Below are positions 8,378-16,612 of a stretch of DNA of 64,000 nt, in pieces. A program made the position numbers and the translations under genes. Below the pieces are notes generated by a model. That model searched no databases, was not told the origin of the DNA, and saw only the letters and a program-made list of their open reading frames with translations. This stretch comes from Thalassotalea nanhaiensis (GTDB lineage Bacteria; Pseudomonadota; Gammaproteobacteria; Enterobacterales; Alteromonadaceae), in assembly GCF_031583575.1 (NCBI RefSeq), contig NZ_CP134146.1, positions 2,852,001-2,916,000 on the forward strand, given 5' to 3'. How positions within the stretch are numbered: position 1 is the first letter of the stretch; every line of letters begins with the position of its first letter.

Positions 8378-9553
8378 TTAATATGACTTAGGCAATCCCA
8401 ACACATGTTCACCCAAATAGTTTAATGTCATTTGTTGAGTTACCGGCGCTAAACGGAATAACTGACATTCTCTAAACCAACGCTCTACATGATATTCACG
8501 AGCAAAACCACAACCACCCAGCGTTTGCATGGCATGGTGTGTAGCTTCTAGTGCCGATTCTGCGGCAAGCCATTTCGCCATGTTGGCAACATCGCCCACT
8601 TCTTTATCTGACTTACCTTCATCATATAATGTAGCCGCTTTTAACACTTGCCCCCAGGCAGCCTCTACTTTTGCGTAAGCAGCAGCTAATGGGTGTTGTA
8701 CCGCTTGGTGAGCACCAATTGGTTGACCAAATACATTACGCTCTTTGGCATACTCAATAGCGTGTTCAAGAGCAAGTTTTGCCGTGCCACAGGCGCCAGA
8801 GGCGATTAAAATACGTTCAGGGTTAAGCGTACCTAATAATTGATAAAAACCTTTGCCTTCTTCACCAAGCAAACAATCTTTTGATACACGGACATTATCA
8901 AAGAATACCTGGAACGACTTATAATAATGATAACCGTGCTTATCAATTGGTGTGTAGCTAATGCCTTCTGCTGGCAGGTCTACTAAGAATAATGAAATAC
9001 CGGCAGCTTTATTTTTCACGTCTTCTTTCTTGGTTGTGCGAGCAACAATAAGAACAGCATCGGTATTGTCAATATTGGTAATAAACCATTTACCGCCGTT
9101 AATGATGTAATCGTCACCATCTTTTTTGGCAAATGTTTCAATGTTTAATGAGTTAGTACCTGCATTTGGCTCAGAAAGGGCAAATGCACAGGTTTTCTCG
9201 CCAGCGGCAAATGCTGGTAAGTATTTTTCTTTTTGACTGTCATTAGCATGATGGGCAACAGATAAGTTACCTAGCAAGCCAAACAAATAGCCTAGAGCCG
9301 GTCCGCCACCACCGCCGCCACGACATAATGCTTCCATCGCTAAAGCAACATCGGTTAAACCAGCATCGGCACCGCCCCACTTTTCAGCGAGTGGCAAACC
9401 AAAGAAACCTAGTGAACCGATTTCGTCCATAAATTCTTGTGGATATTGTTTATTTTCATCCATTTCGCGCCAGTATTCTGGGTCATACTTTTTAGCAAGA
9501 TCAGCGGCCATATCGGCGATCATTTGCTGTTCCATGGTTAAATCAAAATTCAT
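8378..9553 (-). CDS. Acyl-CoA dehydrogenase lacking the C-terminal EGT glutamate
   Basis: The 391-residue protein has the usual dehydrogenase layout: N-terminal helical domain, FAD-binding middle part (CAFALSEPNAGTNSL, KWFITN), and C-terminal helical domain with KERNVFGQPIG. The C-terminal motif that normally gives the catalytic base (YEGT-x-E-I-Q) is replaced by RLAPVTQQM, so that glutamate is missing. A glutamate, E246 in TLNPERILIA, sits where isovaleryl-CoA and long-chain dehydrogenases keep theirs, so the enzyme is probably active. A run of six glycines occurs at about residues 79-84. The gene is 23 bp downstream of the next dehydrogenase gene and surely co-transcribed. The pair may form a heteromer or act in series. 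The acyl substrate is unknown. Confidence 0.87.
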   Translation of the reverse strand: MNFDLTMEQQMIADMAADLAKKYDPEYWREMDENKQYPQEFMDEIGSLGFFGLPLAEKWGGADAGLTDVALAMEALCRGGGGGGPALGYLFGLLGNLSVAHHANDSQKEKYLPAFAAGEKTCAFALSEPNAGTNSLNIETFAKKDGDDYIINGGKWFITNIDNTDAVLIVARTTKKEDVKNKAAGISLFLVDLPAEGISYTPIDKHGYHYYKSFQVFFDNVRVSKDCLLGEEGKGFYQLLGTLNPERILIASGACGTAKLALEHAIEYAKERNVFGQPIGAHQAVQHPLAAAYAKVEAAWGQVLKAATLYDEGKSDKEVGDVANMAKWLAAESALEATHHAMQTLGGCGFAREYHVERWFRECQLFRLAPVTQQMTLNYLGEHVLGLPKSY

Positions 9554-9576
9554 AATATTATTCCTATCAACTTAAC

Positions 9577-10728
9577 CTAAAAGGCATTTAAACCAGTGAT
9601 GGCACGGCCAATCATTAGCTTTTGAATTTCGTTAGTTCCTTCAGTGACTCGGAACACTTTTGCTGCACGTGCCATATATTCAACCGGGAATTCGCGCGTA
9701 ACACCATTACCACCATGGATCTTTGTGGCTTCATCAACAACTTCACAGGCTAGGTCAGTACAGAACCATTTCGCCATAGCAGCATCAATATCTGAGCGTT
9801 TCTTCTGATCGATTGAACTTAACGCTTTAAATGCCATAAGTTTACCCGCTTCTATTTGGGTAGCCATGGTTGCTAATTTTTCTTGGACAATTTGTTTTGC
9901 CGCAATTGGCTTGCCAAATTGCACACGATCAAGAGAATACTGTACGGCTTCATCAAACGCTGCTTGCGCAATACCCATGGCCATTAAGCCAACGATTGGA
10001 CGAGACGATTGCAAAAGTGTTAACAACATCTTCATGCCTTGGCCTGGCGCTGCCACCATATTCTCTTTTGGCACACGACAATTATCAAAAAATACTTGTG
10101 CAGTTGATTGGCTGTTTAACGCAGTTTTATCAATGTTAGTAGTTTCATAGCCGTGCTCTTCACGATCAACTAAAAATACTGCAAGACCTGTTTCATCACC
10201 TTCAGTAACGTTTACCAATACATACATAAAGTCTGAGTAATCACCCGATGATATCCACATTTTTTCGCCGTTGATAATAAAGTGATCATCACCGTCTGGT
10301 TTAGCACGACATGTAGCCGAAGAAATATCAGAGCCAGTGCCAGGTTCAGAGATAGCAACCGAAGCAATCAGTTCACAATTAATGAACCCTTCAAGGTATT
10401 TGCTGCGAAGTGGTTCTGGTGTACCTGAAACCATTTTTCCTGAGGCAAAGTAAATTAATGTAGTTATCGCAATGTCTGGAGATACTTTGGCTAATTCATG
10501 CATCATTAAACCAAGGGTAACAGCGTCCATATCAAAGCCGCCAAGCTCTTCTGGTAAGAAACCGTTCACTACGCCAAATGGAGCAAGCTTTGCTTGAATT
10601 TCTTTAGCTAATGGTGTTGGAATATATTTGTCGCGATATTCATCGGCGATAGGCTTTATTTCTGCCTGTAAAAATTTCTTAAAACTATCTACGGCGATAG
10701 TTTGCATTTCGTCTAAAGAAAAATCCAT
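9577..10728 (-). CDS. Acyl-CoA dehydrogenase with canonical C-terminal glutamate
   Basis: The 383-residue protein has all core acyl-CoA dehydrogenase motifs: VAISEPGTGSD, the INGEKMWISSGDYSD flavin-binding strand, VQFGKPIAAKQ, and KIHGGNGVTREFPVE. The catalytic base is predicted to be E363 in VTEGTNEIQK, the position used by short- and medium-chain enzymes. At the alternative position (SSRPIVG) it has no glutamate, the reverse of its neighbour. AGAGG lies just before the ATG. It is first of a two-gene unit with the dehydrogenase at 8378-9553. Upstream are a 56-bp inverted repeat and the amidohydrolase gene. It probably oxidises a branched or cyclic acyl-CoA, which is inference from context only. 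Confidence 0.9.
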   Translation of the reverse strand: MDFSLDEMQTIAVDSFKKFLQAEIKPIADEYRDKYIPTPLAKEIQAKLAPFGVVNGFLPEELGGFDMDAVTLGLMMHELAKVSPDIAITTLIYFASGKMVSGTPEPLRSKYLEGFINCELIASVAISEPGTGSDISSATCRAKPDGDDHFIINGEKMWISSGDYSDFMYVLVNVTEGDETGLAVFLVDREEHGYETTNIDKTALNSQSTAQVFFDNCRVPKENMVAAPGQGMKMLLTLLQSSRPIVGLMAMGIAQAAFDEAVQYSLDRVQFGKPIAAKQIVQEKLATMATQIEAGKLMAFKALSSIDQKKRSDIDAAMAKWFCTDLACEVVDEATKIHGGNGVTREFPVEYMARAAKVFRVTEGTNEIQKLMIGRAITGLNAF

Positions 10729-10816
10729 AGTTGCCTCTAACTTGGGGGGCTGATTATTTTTAGGAATAATTAATCAGGTGTAAATTTATGACCTTGATAA
10801 TACCTCGTTAACATTG

Positions 10817-10872
10817 AATAGGCTTATCAATACGAGCATAGCAATTGCGTGCTATTTATAGATAAGCCTATT
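10817..10872. other. Large inverted repeat (hairpin) between amidohydrolase and dehydrogenase genes
   Basis: The 56-bp element has perfect 12-bp outer arms (AATAGGCTTATC and complement) and a near-perfect inner core around GCAATTGC. It lies downstream of the amidohydrolase gene and about 90 bp before the dehydrogenase start. It has no T run, so it may be a processing or pausing structure or a mobile palindromic repeat rather than a classical terminator. Confidence 0.6.
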
Positions 10873-10896
10873 TTCCCTATTAGCTAAACGATAGCT

Positions 10897-12252
10897 TTAT
10901 AAAGTATTTTTATGAAATTTACCGTCTTTCATAATCACCAGTATAGTCTTAATATCTTCGGTACTTGCATCCCACCAACCTGCGTCGGCGCCCACTAATG
11001 AGATATCTTCTAATGGATTACCATCAATAAGTAAGATGTCGGCTAATGCACCTTCTTCAATAACACCAAGTTTGCCATAAGGATTACGCTTACCAGAGAG
11101 GGCAACAAATTCTGCAGAAACTGAGGTTGCGCGTTTTAGCGTGTCAAAGTTGCCGAATAACTCAGCGCCCCAATAAAGTTCATAGCGGCGTTGTTTGATA
11201 TGACTCGACGGTGGACCAAATGCATCTACGGCAAATGGGATTTTAGGCTGATACTTTTTAATTAACGGTACTAAATTTGCCATGTCCTTTTGTGCATTAA
11301 CAATTTTATCAATGTTCACTTGTTGCAGACCTGGCAATTCAGTTAATCTAGGCGATGTAGCATTAAACTGTGTTGCTAGAAATGCGCCCTTTTCAACCAA
11401 TTTTTTCATGCCTCTTTCTTTGATCATCAAGCCATGTTCTACTCCCATTACGCCAGAATCCAGCGCACGTGAAATGGCAGCATCGGTAAGTAAGTGAGCG
11501 GTTACATAAGTACCCCAATCTTTGGCAGCATTTACTGCAGCCAATTGCTCTTCTGGTTGAAATTGTAATGAATCAAGCGGATCAAAATCAGAGCCTGCAC
11601 CACCGCTTGCCATGATTTTTATTTGCGTAGCACCTTGGCGTAAGTTTTCACGAACCGCACGATAAATTTCAGCTTTACCATCAACCACTTTGCCCATCTT
11701 TAATCGATGCCCTGCATCTACATGGCCGGTACTCGCATGCGGTTCAGCAGGAGTTCTAAAATCGCCATGACCAGAAGTTTGCGATATAAATGCGCCAGAT
11801 GGATAAATGCGCGGCCCTGGAACAAGCCCTTGATCAATAAGCCTTTTTAATGCAAATGTATGGCCACCTGCATCGCGAACAGTAGTAAAGCCATCGTCTA
11901 TAAAAGTCTTTGCGGTTAATGTTGAGCGAATTGCGTTTTCTTCGGGGCTTACATAGCCGTGAATTTTACTTAGGGCAGTCGTTATGGCCAAATGAGCATG
12001 TACATCAATCATGCCTGGCATTAGCGTTTTATTACTGCCATCGATGATCACCGCATCTTGTGCAACAACTATCTTATCTTTGCTTATTTTGGTTATTTCA
12101 TTATCAACTACTAATACGTGATGGTTTTGTTTTAGCTGCTCATTTTTTCCATCAAAAATATTTACGTTTTTAAACAGTACTTGGCTGGCAAAAGCATTGG
12201 TCGTGAAAGCGACAGCTGCTATTGCGAGTGATTTAATTAAGTGGTTTTTCAT
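10897..12252 (-). CDS. Secreted metal-dependent amidohydrolase
   Basis: The 451-residue protein has a signal peptide (cleavage near residue 23, FAS) and the amidohydrolase layout: an N-terminal beta-sandwich, the metal site HAH at residues 85-87 in MPGMIDVHAHLA, a lysine in IKIMASGGAGSDFD that would be carboxylated, then YVTAHLLTD and GVEHGLM histidines and FAVDAFGP near the C-terminal barrel end. It ends with the typical LADILLIDGNPL strand. It resembles imidazolonepropionase-like and Xaa-Pro or arginine carboxypeptidase-like amidohydrolases. It would act in the periplasm. A terminator separates it from the oxygenase operon, but it is on the same strand. It might free an acid or amine from an amide or lactone before import, which is speculative. 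Confidence 0.85.
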   Translation of the reverse strand: MKNHLIKSLAIAAVAFTTNAFASQVLFKNVNIFDGKNEQLKQNHHVLVVDNEITKISKDKIVVAQDAVIIDGSNKTLMPGMIDVHAHLAITTALSKIHGYVSPEENAIRSTLTAKTFIDDGFTTVRDAGGHTFALKRLIDQGLVPGPRIYPSGAFISQTSGHGDFRTPAEPHASTGHVDAGHRLKMGKVVDGKAEIYRAVRENLRQGATQIKIMASGGAGSDFDPLDSLQFQPEEQLAAVNAAKDWGTYVTAHLLTDAAISRALDSGVMGVEHGLMIKERGMKKLVEKGAFLATQFNATSPRLTELPGLQQVNIDKIVNAQKDMANLVPLIKKYQPKIPFAVDAFGPPSSHIKQRRYELYWGAELFGNFDTLKRATSVSAEFVALSGKRNPYGKLGVIEEGALADILLIDGNPLEDISLVGADAGWWDASTEDIKTILVIMKDGKFHKNTL

Positions 12253-12316
12253 TATTATTCTTCTTATTTTGTTGTGTTCTATTAATTAAAAAATAAAATT
12301 ATGCTGCTAAAAGCAG

Positions 12317-12347
12317 AAAAACCTTAGGGCAAAGCACTAAGGTTTTT
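12317..12347 (-). terminator. Terminator of the oxygenase operon
   Basis: An 11-bp stem (AAAAACCTTAG/CTAAGGTTTTT) with a 9-nt loop lies 16 bp after the PaaC-like stop codon. T runs occur on both sides. It limits read-through into the amidohydrolase gene. Confidence 0.82.
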
Positions 12348-12362
12348 TTTACTGCTAATCGA

Positions 12363-13217
12363 TTAATCGTAATCGAATGCGATGGTTTCTGGTTTGTCCC
12401 ATAAATCGATTTCATCTTGAACCGAAATTGATAATGGACGACGTGCTAGAATTGCACCTTCATTAGTTGGTACTACGTACTCCCATAATGCTGCAGGCAT
12501 TTCTGAACCTTCAACACGACGACGGCGATTGTTACGCTCGCTTGGGTTTACGCTATCAACTAGTGCTTCAATTTTTTGCTCAGTAATATCCAGTACTTTA
12601 GCAAGTTTAGCGCTCGCTTCTTTGATAAACATTTCACGAGCATCACTTACTGACTGGCTACGAACACCAGATTCAAGTAAAGGACATTCGCTTGAAGCTT
12701 TATCTGTACCAAACCAAGCAATTGCAGCGCCTAAACGAGCTGGAAGCGCATTAATCGCTTCGTTTTTCTCTTCTTCAGTGAACAGAGTGAACCAACCATC
12801 TGAGTTTAAACGATGAAAGTAACACTCTTTACCAAATGCAGTCATCATTGAAGCAATATCTGCATGGTTGCCATCTTTAAACGTCGCCATTAAGCGCCAT
12901 ACAGCAAGTTCAGCTAGGTACGTTGTTAAAATATAATCACCGTAGCTTTGTGGTGGGTTATCTAACATGTCCATGTTGTGAACATCTACTGCTTTACGAC
13001 CAAATTCAATTTGAAAATCAGGTAAGTTATTTTCTTCTTCTAAATAACGGAAGATTGCACGGGTATGCCCCCATGTATCTTGTGACATAGCACCAAGTGC
13101 GGTTGCATCTTGTAAGTTGCGGCTATTCATCAAGCTTCTTGTGTACCAGTGACCTAGTACCCACTCCGTATCGGCGATACAAAGTAATTCTGCCATTAAG
13201 TTATTATCTATTTTCAT
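12363..13217 (-). CDS. PaaC-like structural subunit of a multicomponent oxygenase
   Basis: The chosen ATG (284 residues) has AAAGG eight bases upstream. The protein has the all-helical PaaA/PaaC fold: the N-terminal helix LCIADTEWVLGHWY, then SQDTWGHTRAIF, then the GKECYFHRLNSDGWF helix near residue 130, matching the PaaC pattern of KEARYHLRFS-type sequence. In phenylacetyl-CoA epoxidase PaaC is the non-catalytic partner that pairs with PaaA. It is last in the five-gene run. The region after residue 215 (SVNPSERNNRRRRVEGSEMP) and the C-terminal tail are unlike the standard PaaC, so this is a diverged relative. It most likely forms the oxygenase core with the PaaA-like protein. Confidence 0.83.
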   Translation of the reverse strand: MKIDNNLMAELLCIADTEWVLGHWYTRSLMNSRNLQDATALGAMSQDTWGHTRAIFRYLEEENNLPDFQIEFGRKAVDVHNMDMLDNPPQSYGDYILTTYLAELAVWRLMATFKDGNHADIASMMTAFGKECYFHRLNSDGWFTLFTEEEKNEAINALPARLGAAIAWFGTDKASSECPLLESGVRSQSVSDAREMFIKEASAKLAKVLDITEQKIEALVDSVNPSERNNRRRRVEGSEMPAALWEYVVPTNEGAILARRPLSISVQDEIDLWDKPETIAFDYD

Positions 13218-13309
13218 TTCTTTCACCTTTCTATCTGCTCTGCTGTTAGCTCTATTTATGCTTTCGCAGAGCCTATATAAATTGTTTATTAGTTATTAAT
13301 GCAACAGCC

Positions 13310-13519
13310 TTATTCAGGCATTTTGTGTTGCCATTTCATCCAACCAAATGTTTGCTTACAACCGTTACACTTAAATAGAATTTCTGACACTGTGCCACCA
13401 AACGGACTGGCAACTTGAGTATCGGTAGACTTACACCATGGACACTCAACAGTTTGATCGTATTCATCTTTAAATACTTTCTGCTCTCTATCAGTTTTAG
13501 GGTTATGTTTATTCGTCAT
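13310..13519 (-). CDS. Zinc-ribbon protein matching the C-terminal domain of PaaD
   Basis: This 69-residue protein has two CxxC knuckles, CPWCKSTDTQVASPFGGTVS and CNGCKQTF, spaced as in a zinc ribbon. The same pattern, with S-x-FG between the knuckles, forms the C-terminal part of PaaD of the phenylacetate pathway. Here it is a free gene whose ATG overlaps the PaaB-like stop codon by one base (TAATG), so it is translationally coupled. The DUF59 half of PaaD is encoded separately at 13797. It is probably a maturation or assembly factor for the oxygenase; its exact action is also unknown in the classical system. Confidence 0.82.
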   Translation of the reverse strand: MTNKHNPKTDREQKVFKDEYDQTVECPWCKSTDTQVASPFGGTVSEILFKCNGCKQTFGWMKWQHKMPE

Positions 13520-13752
13520 TATGCAAAACCGATTGGTGTATCTTCTTTACCAATAATGCCCAAGATGTGATCTTGGCGAACACAGCATAGTTCTACCCAT
13601 GGCTTCTCTGAGTAAGTCATGTACGCTTGCGCTCTAGCTAAATCTTCGTTCAGCGCGTAAATACAACCTAAATGGCTTAATTCTTTGTCTATTTTTTCGC
13701 GACCAAATACTTCGTAAACTTTGGCATCCGCTTTATGATCAAGCTTGCTCAT
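13519..13752 (-). CDS. PaaB-like subunit of a multicomponent oxygenase
   Basis: The 77-residue protein matches PaaB in size and pattern: VYEVFGREKIDKELSHLGCI at the start, an alanine-rich helix with alternating charges, then the strand VELCCVRQDHILGI. PaaB in the classical complex bridges two PaaAC dimers and is needed for activity. AGAGAGAAG before the ATG serves as ribosome binding site. It sits between the two PaaD-like parts, an order (A, D-part, B, ribbon, C) unlike the usual A-B-C-D-E. The strong match in this context supports a complete oxygenase complex. Confidence 0.82.
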   Translation of the reverse strand: MSKLDHKADAKVYEVFGREKIDKELSHLGCIYALNEDLARAQAYMTYSEKPWVELCCVRQDHILGIIGKEDTPIGFA

Positions 13753-13796
13753 ATTTTATATCTTCTCTCTTTTAGCCATTGCTGACTGTAATTCAT

Positions 13797-14132
13797 TTAA
13801 ATAACGTAACCGTGACGGGCTGCTCTTTCGCGAGCTTCCTCGGTGATGTGTGTACGGTCCCATTGATGGCCCCATTCAACTTTCACTTTCACTTTTTCAA
13901 CGCCGTCTAAAGCGCCGACACGTTTTCTAATATCAGCCATCATTAGCTCTAATGCTGGACAGCCTATACAAGGTAAAACCAATCCAACATAAATGCCGTT
14001 ATCAACCGTTGCCTCTACACGCTTGACCATCCCCATATCGAGGATATTCACGCCCATGTGAGGATCAATGACTTCTTTTAACGTGGCATTAATTTGTTGT
14101 AATTGCTCGTTTACCAAAATGATGCACCCCAT
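13797..14132 (-). CDS. DUF59/MIP18-type protein matching the N-terminal domain of PaaD
   Basis: The 111-residue protein has the DUF59 core: VIDPHMGVNILDMGMVKRVE, then VLPCIGCPALELM with the conserved cysteine, then VKVKVEWGHQWDRTHITEEA. The tail (THITEEARERAARHGYVI) matches the segment that in PaaD leads into the zinc ribbon, but the protein stops there. The ribbon is supplied by the gene at 13310. The start overlaps the PaaA-like gene end by 22 bp (ATG) or 7 bp if a TTG at 14117 is used. Proteins of this family act in iron-sulfur or metal-centre assembly. The role here, maturation of the diiron oxygenase, is inferred. Confidence 0.83.
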   Translation of the reverse strand: MGCIILVNEQLQQINATLKEVIDPHMGVNILDMGMVKRVEATVDNGIYVGLVLPCIGCPALELMMADIRKRVGALDGVEKVKVKVEWGHQWDRTHITEEARERAARHGYVI

Positions 14133-15082
14133 TCTTCACGTTGTAGACGCTCATAAATAGCTGGACGCATGCGGCCACCTTTTTTCATGTTGCCAACAAC
14201 ATCAGACCATTCACACTTTTCCCAAATCCAATCGCCAGTTTCACGATCCCAAGTCATTGGGTATGGAAGGTCTAATACGTATTTACCTTCATCTTCATCA
14301 AAGTGCGCAGGTACTTCACAGCCAATTCGCTTAGCTAAGTTACATGCAGACTGTAACCATTTATCACGCATTTCATCGTTTGACCATTTACGTACGCCGT
14401 AAATCAATTGGTCCATTTTGCCTTTCATGGCATCAGGACGGCCGTACCAGAACACACCATGTGGGAATACCCAATCAACAGCTTCTTGCACCATGGCGCG
14501 AGTTTCTTCGTTGTAGTTCCAGTAGAACTCCATCCAGTAAGAACCGTGACGCATGTGGAATGCTTCTTCAAAGTTTACTTTTTTCAATGCACGACGGTAT
14601 GGGGCAAATGAACAGTGTAATTCGATATCCCATGTAGTGTAACGACCAGCTCTGTCTAGGAATGCTTGTGCTACGACAAAGTAAATATAATTTTTAATTT
14701 CAAACTCAAGAACCGGCATTGACCAGAACTTTTCAGGTGGACGCTCAAATGCTTCTTTGTGCATATCTACACCGAAGCGTTCCCACAACATGCCTTGCTG
14801 ATGGGCATGACCAACTTCATCTTGAATAGAGCCAGAAATTGCCATTTTAGCGCCTAAATCAGGAGCATTTACATAACCCGTTTGTGCCCAGGTAAGTACA
14901 GTTACTTCGCCTGCTGCAGCTATCTCTAGGGTATTTTCTAATACTTTACGGTAACGAGGGGTTAACTCGTCAACGTTTTCAATTAATTCACCTGACTTGA
15001 TTCGGTCAAGTAATGCTTGTTCAGCAGGATCATCGGCAACCATTTCTGGTTTAGCCATTGGTCGGATAACTGTTGATTCCAT
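14111..15082 (-). CDS. PaaA-like catalytic diiron subunit of a multicomponent oxygenase
   Basis: The ATG chosen (323 residues) follows GGAGCAACAG, a good ribosome binding site; an in-frame TTG 12 bp earlier overlaps it. The protein has the PaaA/PaaC ferritin-like fold with plausible diiron ligands: E59 in AAAGEVTVL, E89 and H92 in QDEVGHAH, and E173 and H176 in NFEEAFHMRHG. PaaA uses this centre to epoxidise the ring of phenylacetyl-CoA. The C-terminal third (GETGDWIWEKCEWSD type sequence, many Trp) differs from usual PaaA, and overall divergence is clear. It heads an operon A, D-part, B, ribbon, C. No reductase gene (PaaE) is in the window. The likely reaction is oxygenation of a CoA thioester; the substrate is not known. 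Confidence 0.85.
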   Translation of the reverse strand: MESTVIRPMAKPEMVADDPAEQALLDRIKSGELIENVDELTPRYRKVLENTLEIAAAGEVTVLTWAQTGYVNAPDLGAKMAISGSIQDEVGHAHQQGMLWERFGVDMHKEAFERPPEKFWSMPVLEFEIKNYIYFVVAQAFLDRAGRYTTWDIELHCSFAPYRRALKKVNFEEAFHMRHGSYWMEFYWNYNEETRAMVQEAVDWVFPHGVFWYGRPDAMKGKMDQLIYGVRKWSNDEMRDKWLQSACNLAKRIGCEVPAHFDEDEGKYVLDLPYPMTWDRETGDWIWEKCEWSDVVGNMKKGGRMRPAIYERLQREEWGASFW

Positions 15083-15308
15083 CTGTTGCTCCAATTTATA
15101 AGGATATTTATTATCTTGGTTTTCGTTTAATTATTTCTAATCAAACTTCATGGCTATAAAATTAGCAGCCATTCCCCTTGATTTCGAATAATTTCAGCGT
15201 TGTTATCAGCAGTAAATACAGACTCAAGAATTACAGGTAACACATTGTTTTTAAATGATATAATTCAAGAAAAATCTTGGAGAACTGAAATTATCAGAAG
15301 AATTTAAC

Positions 15309-15322
15309 TTGTCATTTTGAGC
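15309..15322 (-). promoter_or_regulatory. Putative operator upstream of the oxygenase operon
   Basis: On the minus strand the site reads GCTCAAAATGACAA, identical to a site upstream of the second porin (19491) and matching 11 of 14 bases at 18071 upstream of an acyl-CoA dehydrogenase. It lies 227 bp before the PaaA-like start. It is the only distinctive element found in the 15083-15525 gap, which has no credible gene. Confidence 0.5.
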
Positions 15323-15525
15323 GTAAGAGATTTCATAAATACGAATGAAACCTTATTTTTATTGTGGAATTGAATTAATTTTAAATAATGTCTCTTTATT
15401 AAGTTTAGCCTTTTGCTGAAGAAATACACCATATCTAGGCTTATCTGAATGCATTATTCACCTAAACCTTTACAAATCTATTGCCATCCTTGGCGATTTG
15501 CATTGATTAGTCCCTGAATCAAAAA

Positions 15526-15555
15526 AAGCCTGAATATTCGCGTATATTCAGGCTT
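15526..15555 (-). terminator. Terminator of the YeiH-type gene
   Basis: A perfect 12-bp stem (AAGCCTGAATAT and complement) with a 6-nt loop is followed by a T run on the minus strand, about 25 bp after the stop codon. Confidence 0.88.
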
Positions 15556-15580
15556 AGTAAGTGGGGGTGGTAGTTTTAAA

Positions 15581-16612
15581 TTATGCGAATAAGTAGATGC
15601 CCACTAATATTAATACCGCAAATAAAATCGTTTCAGCAGTTATCAACACAACGGGTTTCCAACCTACAGATACTATCTGCTTTAATGACGTTTTCACACC
15701 AATGGCGGCAATAGATACTACCAAACACCAGCTAGACAGCGTTTTTATGACAGATGCCACTTCTACCGGAATAAAGCCAATATTATTTAATAACGCCAGC
15801 ACGAAAAAGCCAATTAAGAATGTTGGAATAAATGTAGATACCCCACCTTCCATCTTGCTGTCTCGTTCTTTAAAGGCAAAGAAGATGATCATTACAATTG
15901 GCAGTAACAGCGCAACTCGTAATAGTTTTATGTAAGTGGCAATATCTCCGGCCTCTGGTGATATTGAATAACCTGCTCCCACAACTTGTGCTACATCATG
16001 AATAGAGCCGCCAATAAATACACCGGCTAAATCATCGGGTAAACCCAAGTAAGAAACAATAAGTGGGTACACCACCATAGCGATGGTGCTTAGGGTCGTA
16101 ACGCCAATAACCGTTAAGGCAAAGAATTTTTCTTCATATTCTTTTTTCGGTAATACCGTAGAAATAGCAGCGGCGGCTGAAACGCCACATACCGCAACAG
16201 AGCCAGCTGACAACACTCCAAATACTTTCGATAATCCAAGTACTCTAGAAAACATAACGCCAAACGCGATCATAATTGCCATGGACACAATGACGATCAT
16301 CGGGGGGGTGATACCTAGCGACACGATATCAGAAAAAGCAATACGTACACCTAATAGAGCAACGGCAAAGCGAAGTACTGCACGGGATGAAAAGTTAACC
16401 CCGGCTTGATGTTTTGGTGACTCATATAAAAAATGTAATGCCAACCCCAGCAATAAAGCAAACAGCATCACTGGTGCATCATAGCGAGTGGCAAGAGCAC
16501 CTGAAGCAATCGCAATGATCACACTGATAGCAACACCGGAGTAATGCGTTTTGCATGTAGTTAAAAAATTGCTGAGCATGCCTGTTGGCTGCGCCTTAGT
16601 TTCGGCTGTCAT
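15581..16612 (-). CDS. YeiH/UPF0324-family putative sulfate or sulfite exporter
   Basis: The 343-residue protein is an integral membrane protein with about 9-10 helices. It has the family's hallmark SAGSVAVCGVSAAAAIS in the middle, then the GGSIHDVAQVVGAGYSIS motif and GVKTSLKQI near the end. UPF0324 members such as YeiH are putative sulfate exporters, and relatives (SuyZ/TauZ type) occur in organosulfonate pathways. AAGGGA precedes the ATG. It is a single gene with its own terminator. In the upstream gap a 6-bp inverted repeat (TACCAA/TTGGTA, 16642-16663) may be an operator. Its presence next to catabolic genes could mean a sulfur-containing substrate, but this is a guess because the genes are not in one operon. 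Confidence 0.87.
   Translation of the reverse strand: MTAETKAQPTGMLSNFLTTCKTHYSGVAISVIIAIASGALATRYDAPVMLFALLLGLALHFLYESPKHQAGVNFSSRAVLRFAVALLGVRIAFSDIVSLGITPPMIVIVSMAIMIAFGVMFSRVLGLSKVFGVLSAGSVAVCGVSAAAAISTVLPKKEYEEKFFALTVIGVTTLSTIAMVVYPLIVSYLGLPDDLAGVFIGGSIHDVAQVVGAGYSISPEAGDIATYIKLLRVALLLPIVMIIFFAFKERDSKMEGGVSTFIPTFLIGFFVLALLNNIGFIPVEVASVIKTLSSWCLVVSIAAIGVKTSLKQIVSVGWKPVVLITAETILFAVLILVGIYLFA

Noticed and set aside
7497-15082. Treating the hydratase, dehydrogenases and oxygenase as one operon
   Set aside because: The hydratase is on the opposite strand, and terminators at 8325-8360 and 12317-12347 separate the units.
12363-15082. A standard phenylacetate degradation operon
   Set aside because: No ligase, reductase, isomerase or hydrolase of that pathway is in the window, the gene order differs and PaaD is split.
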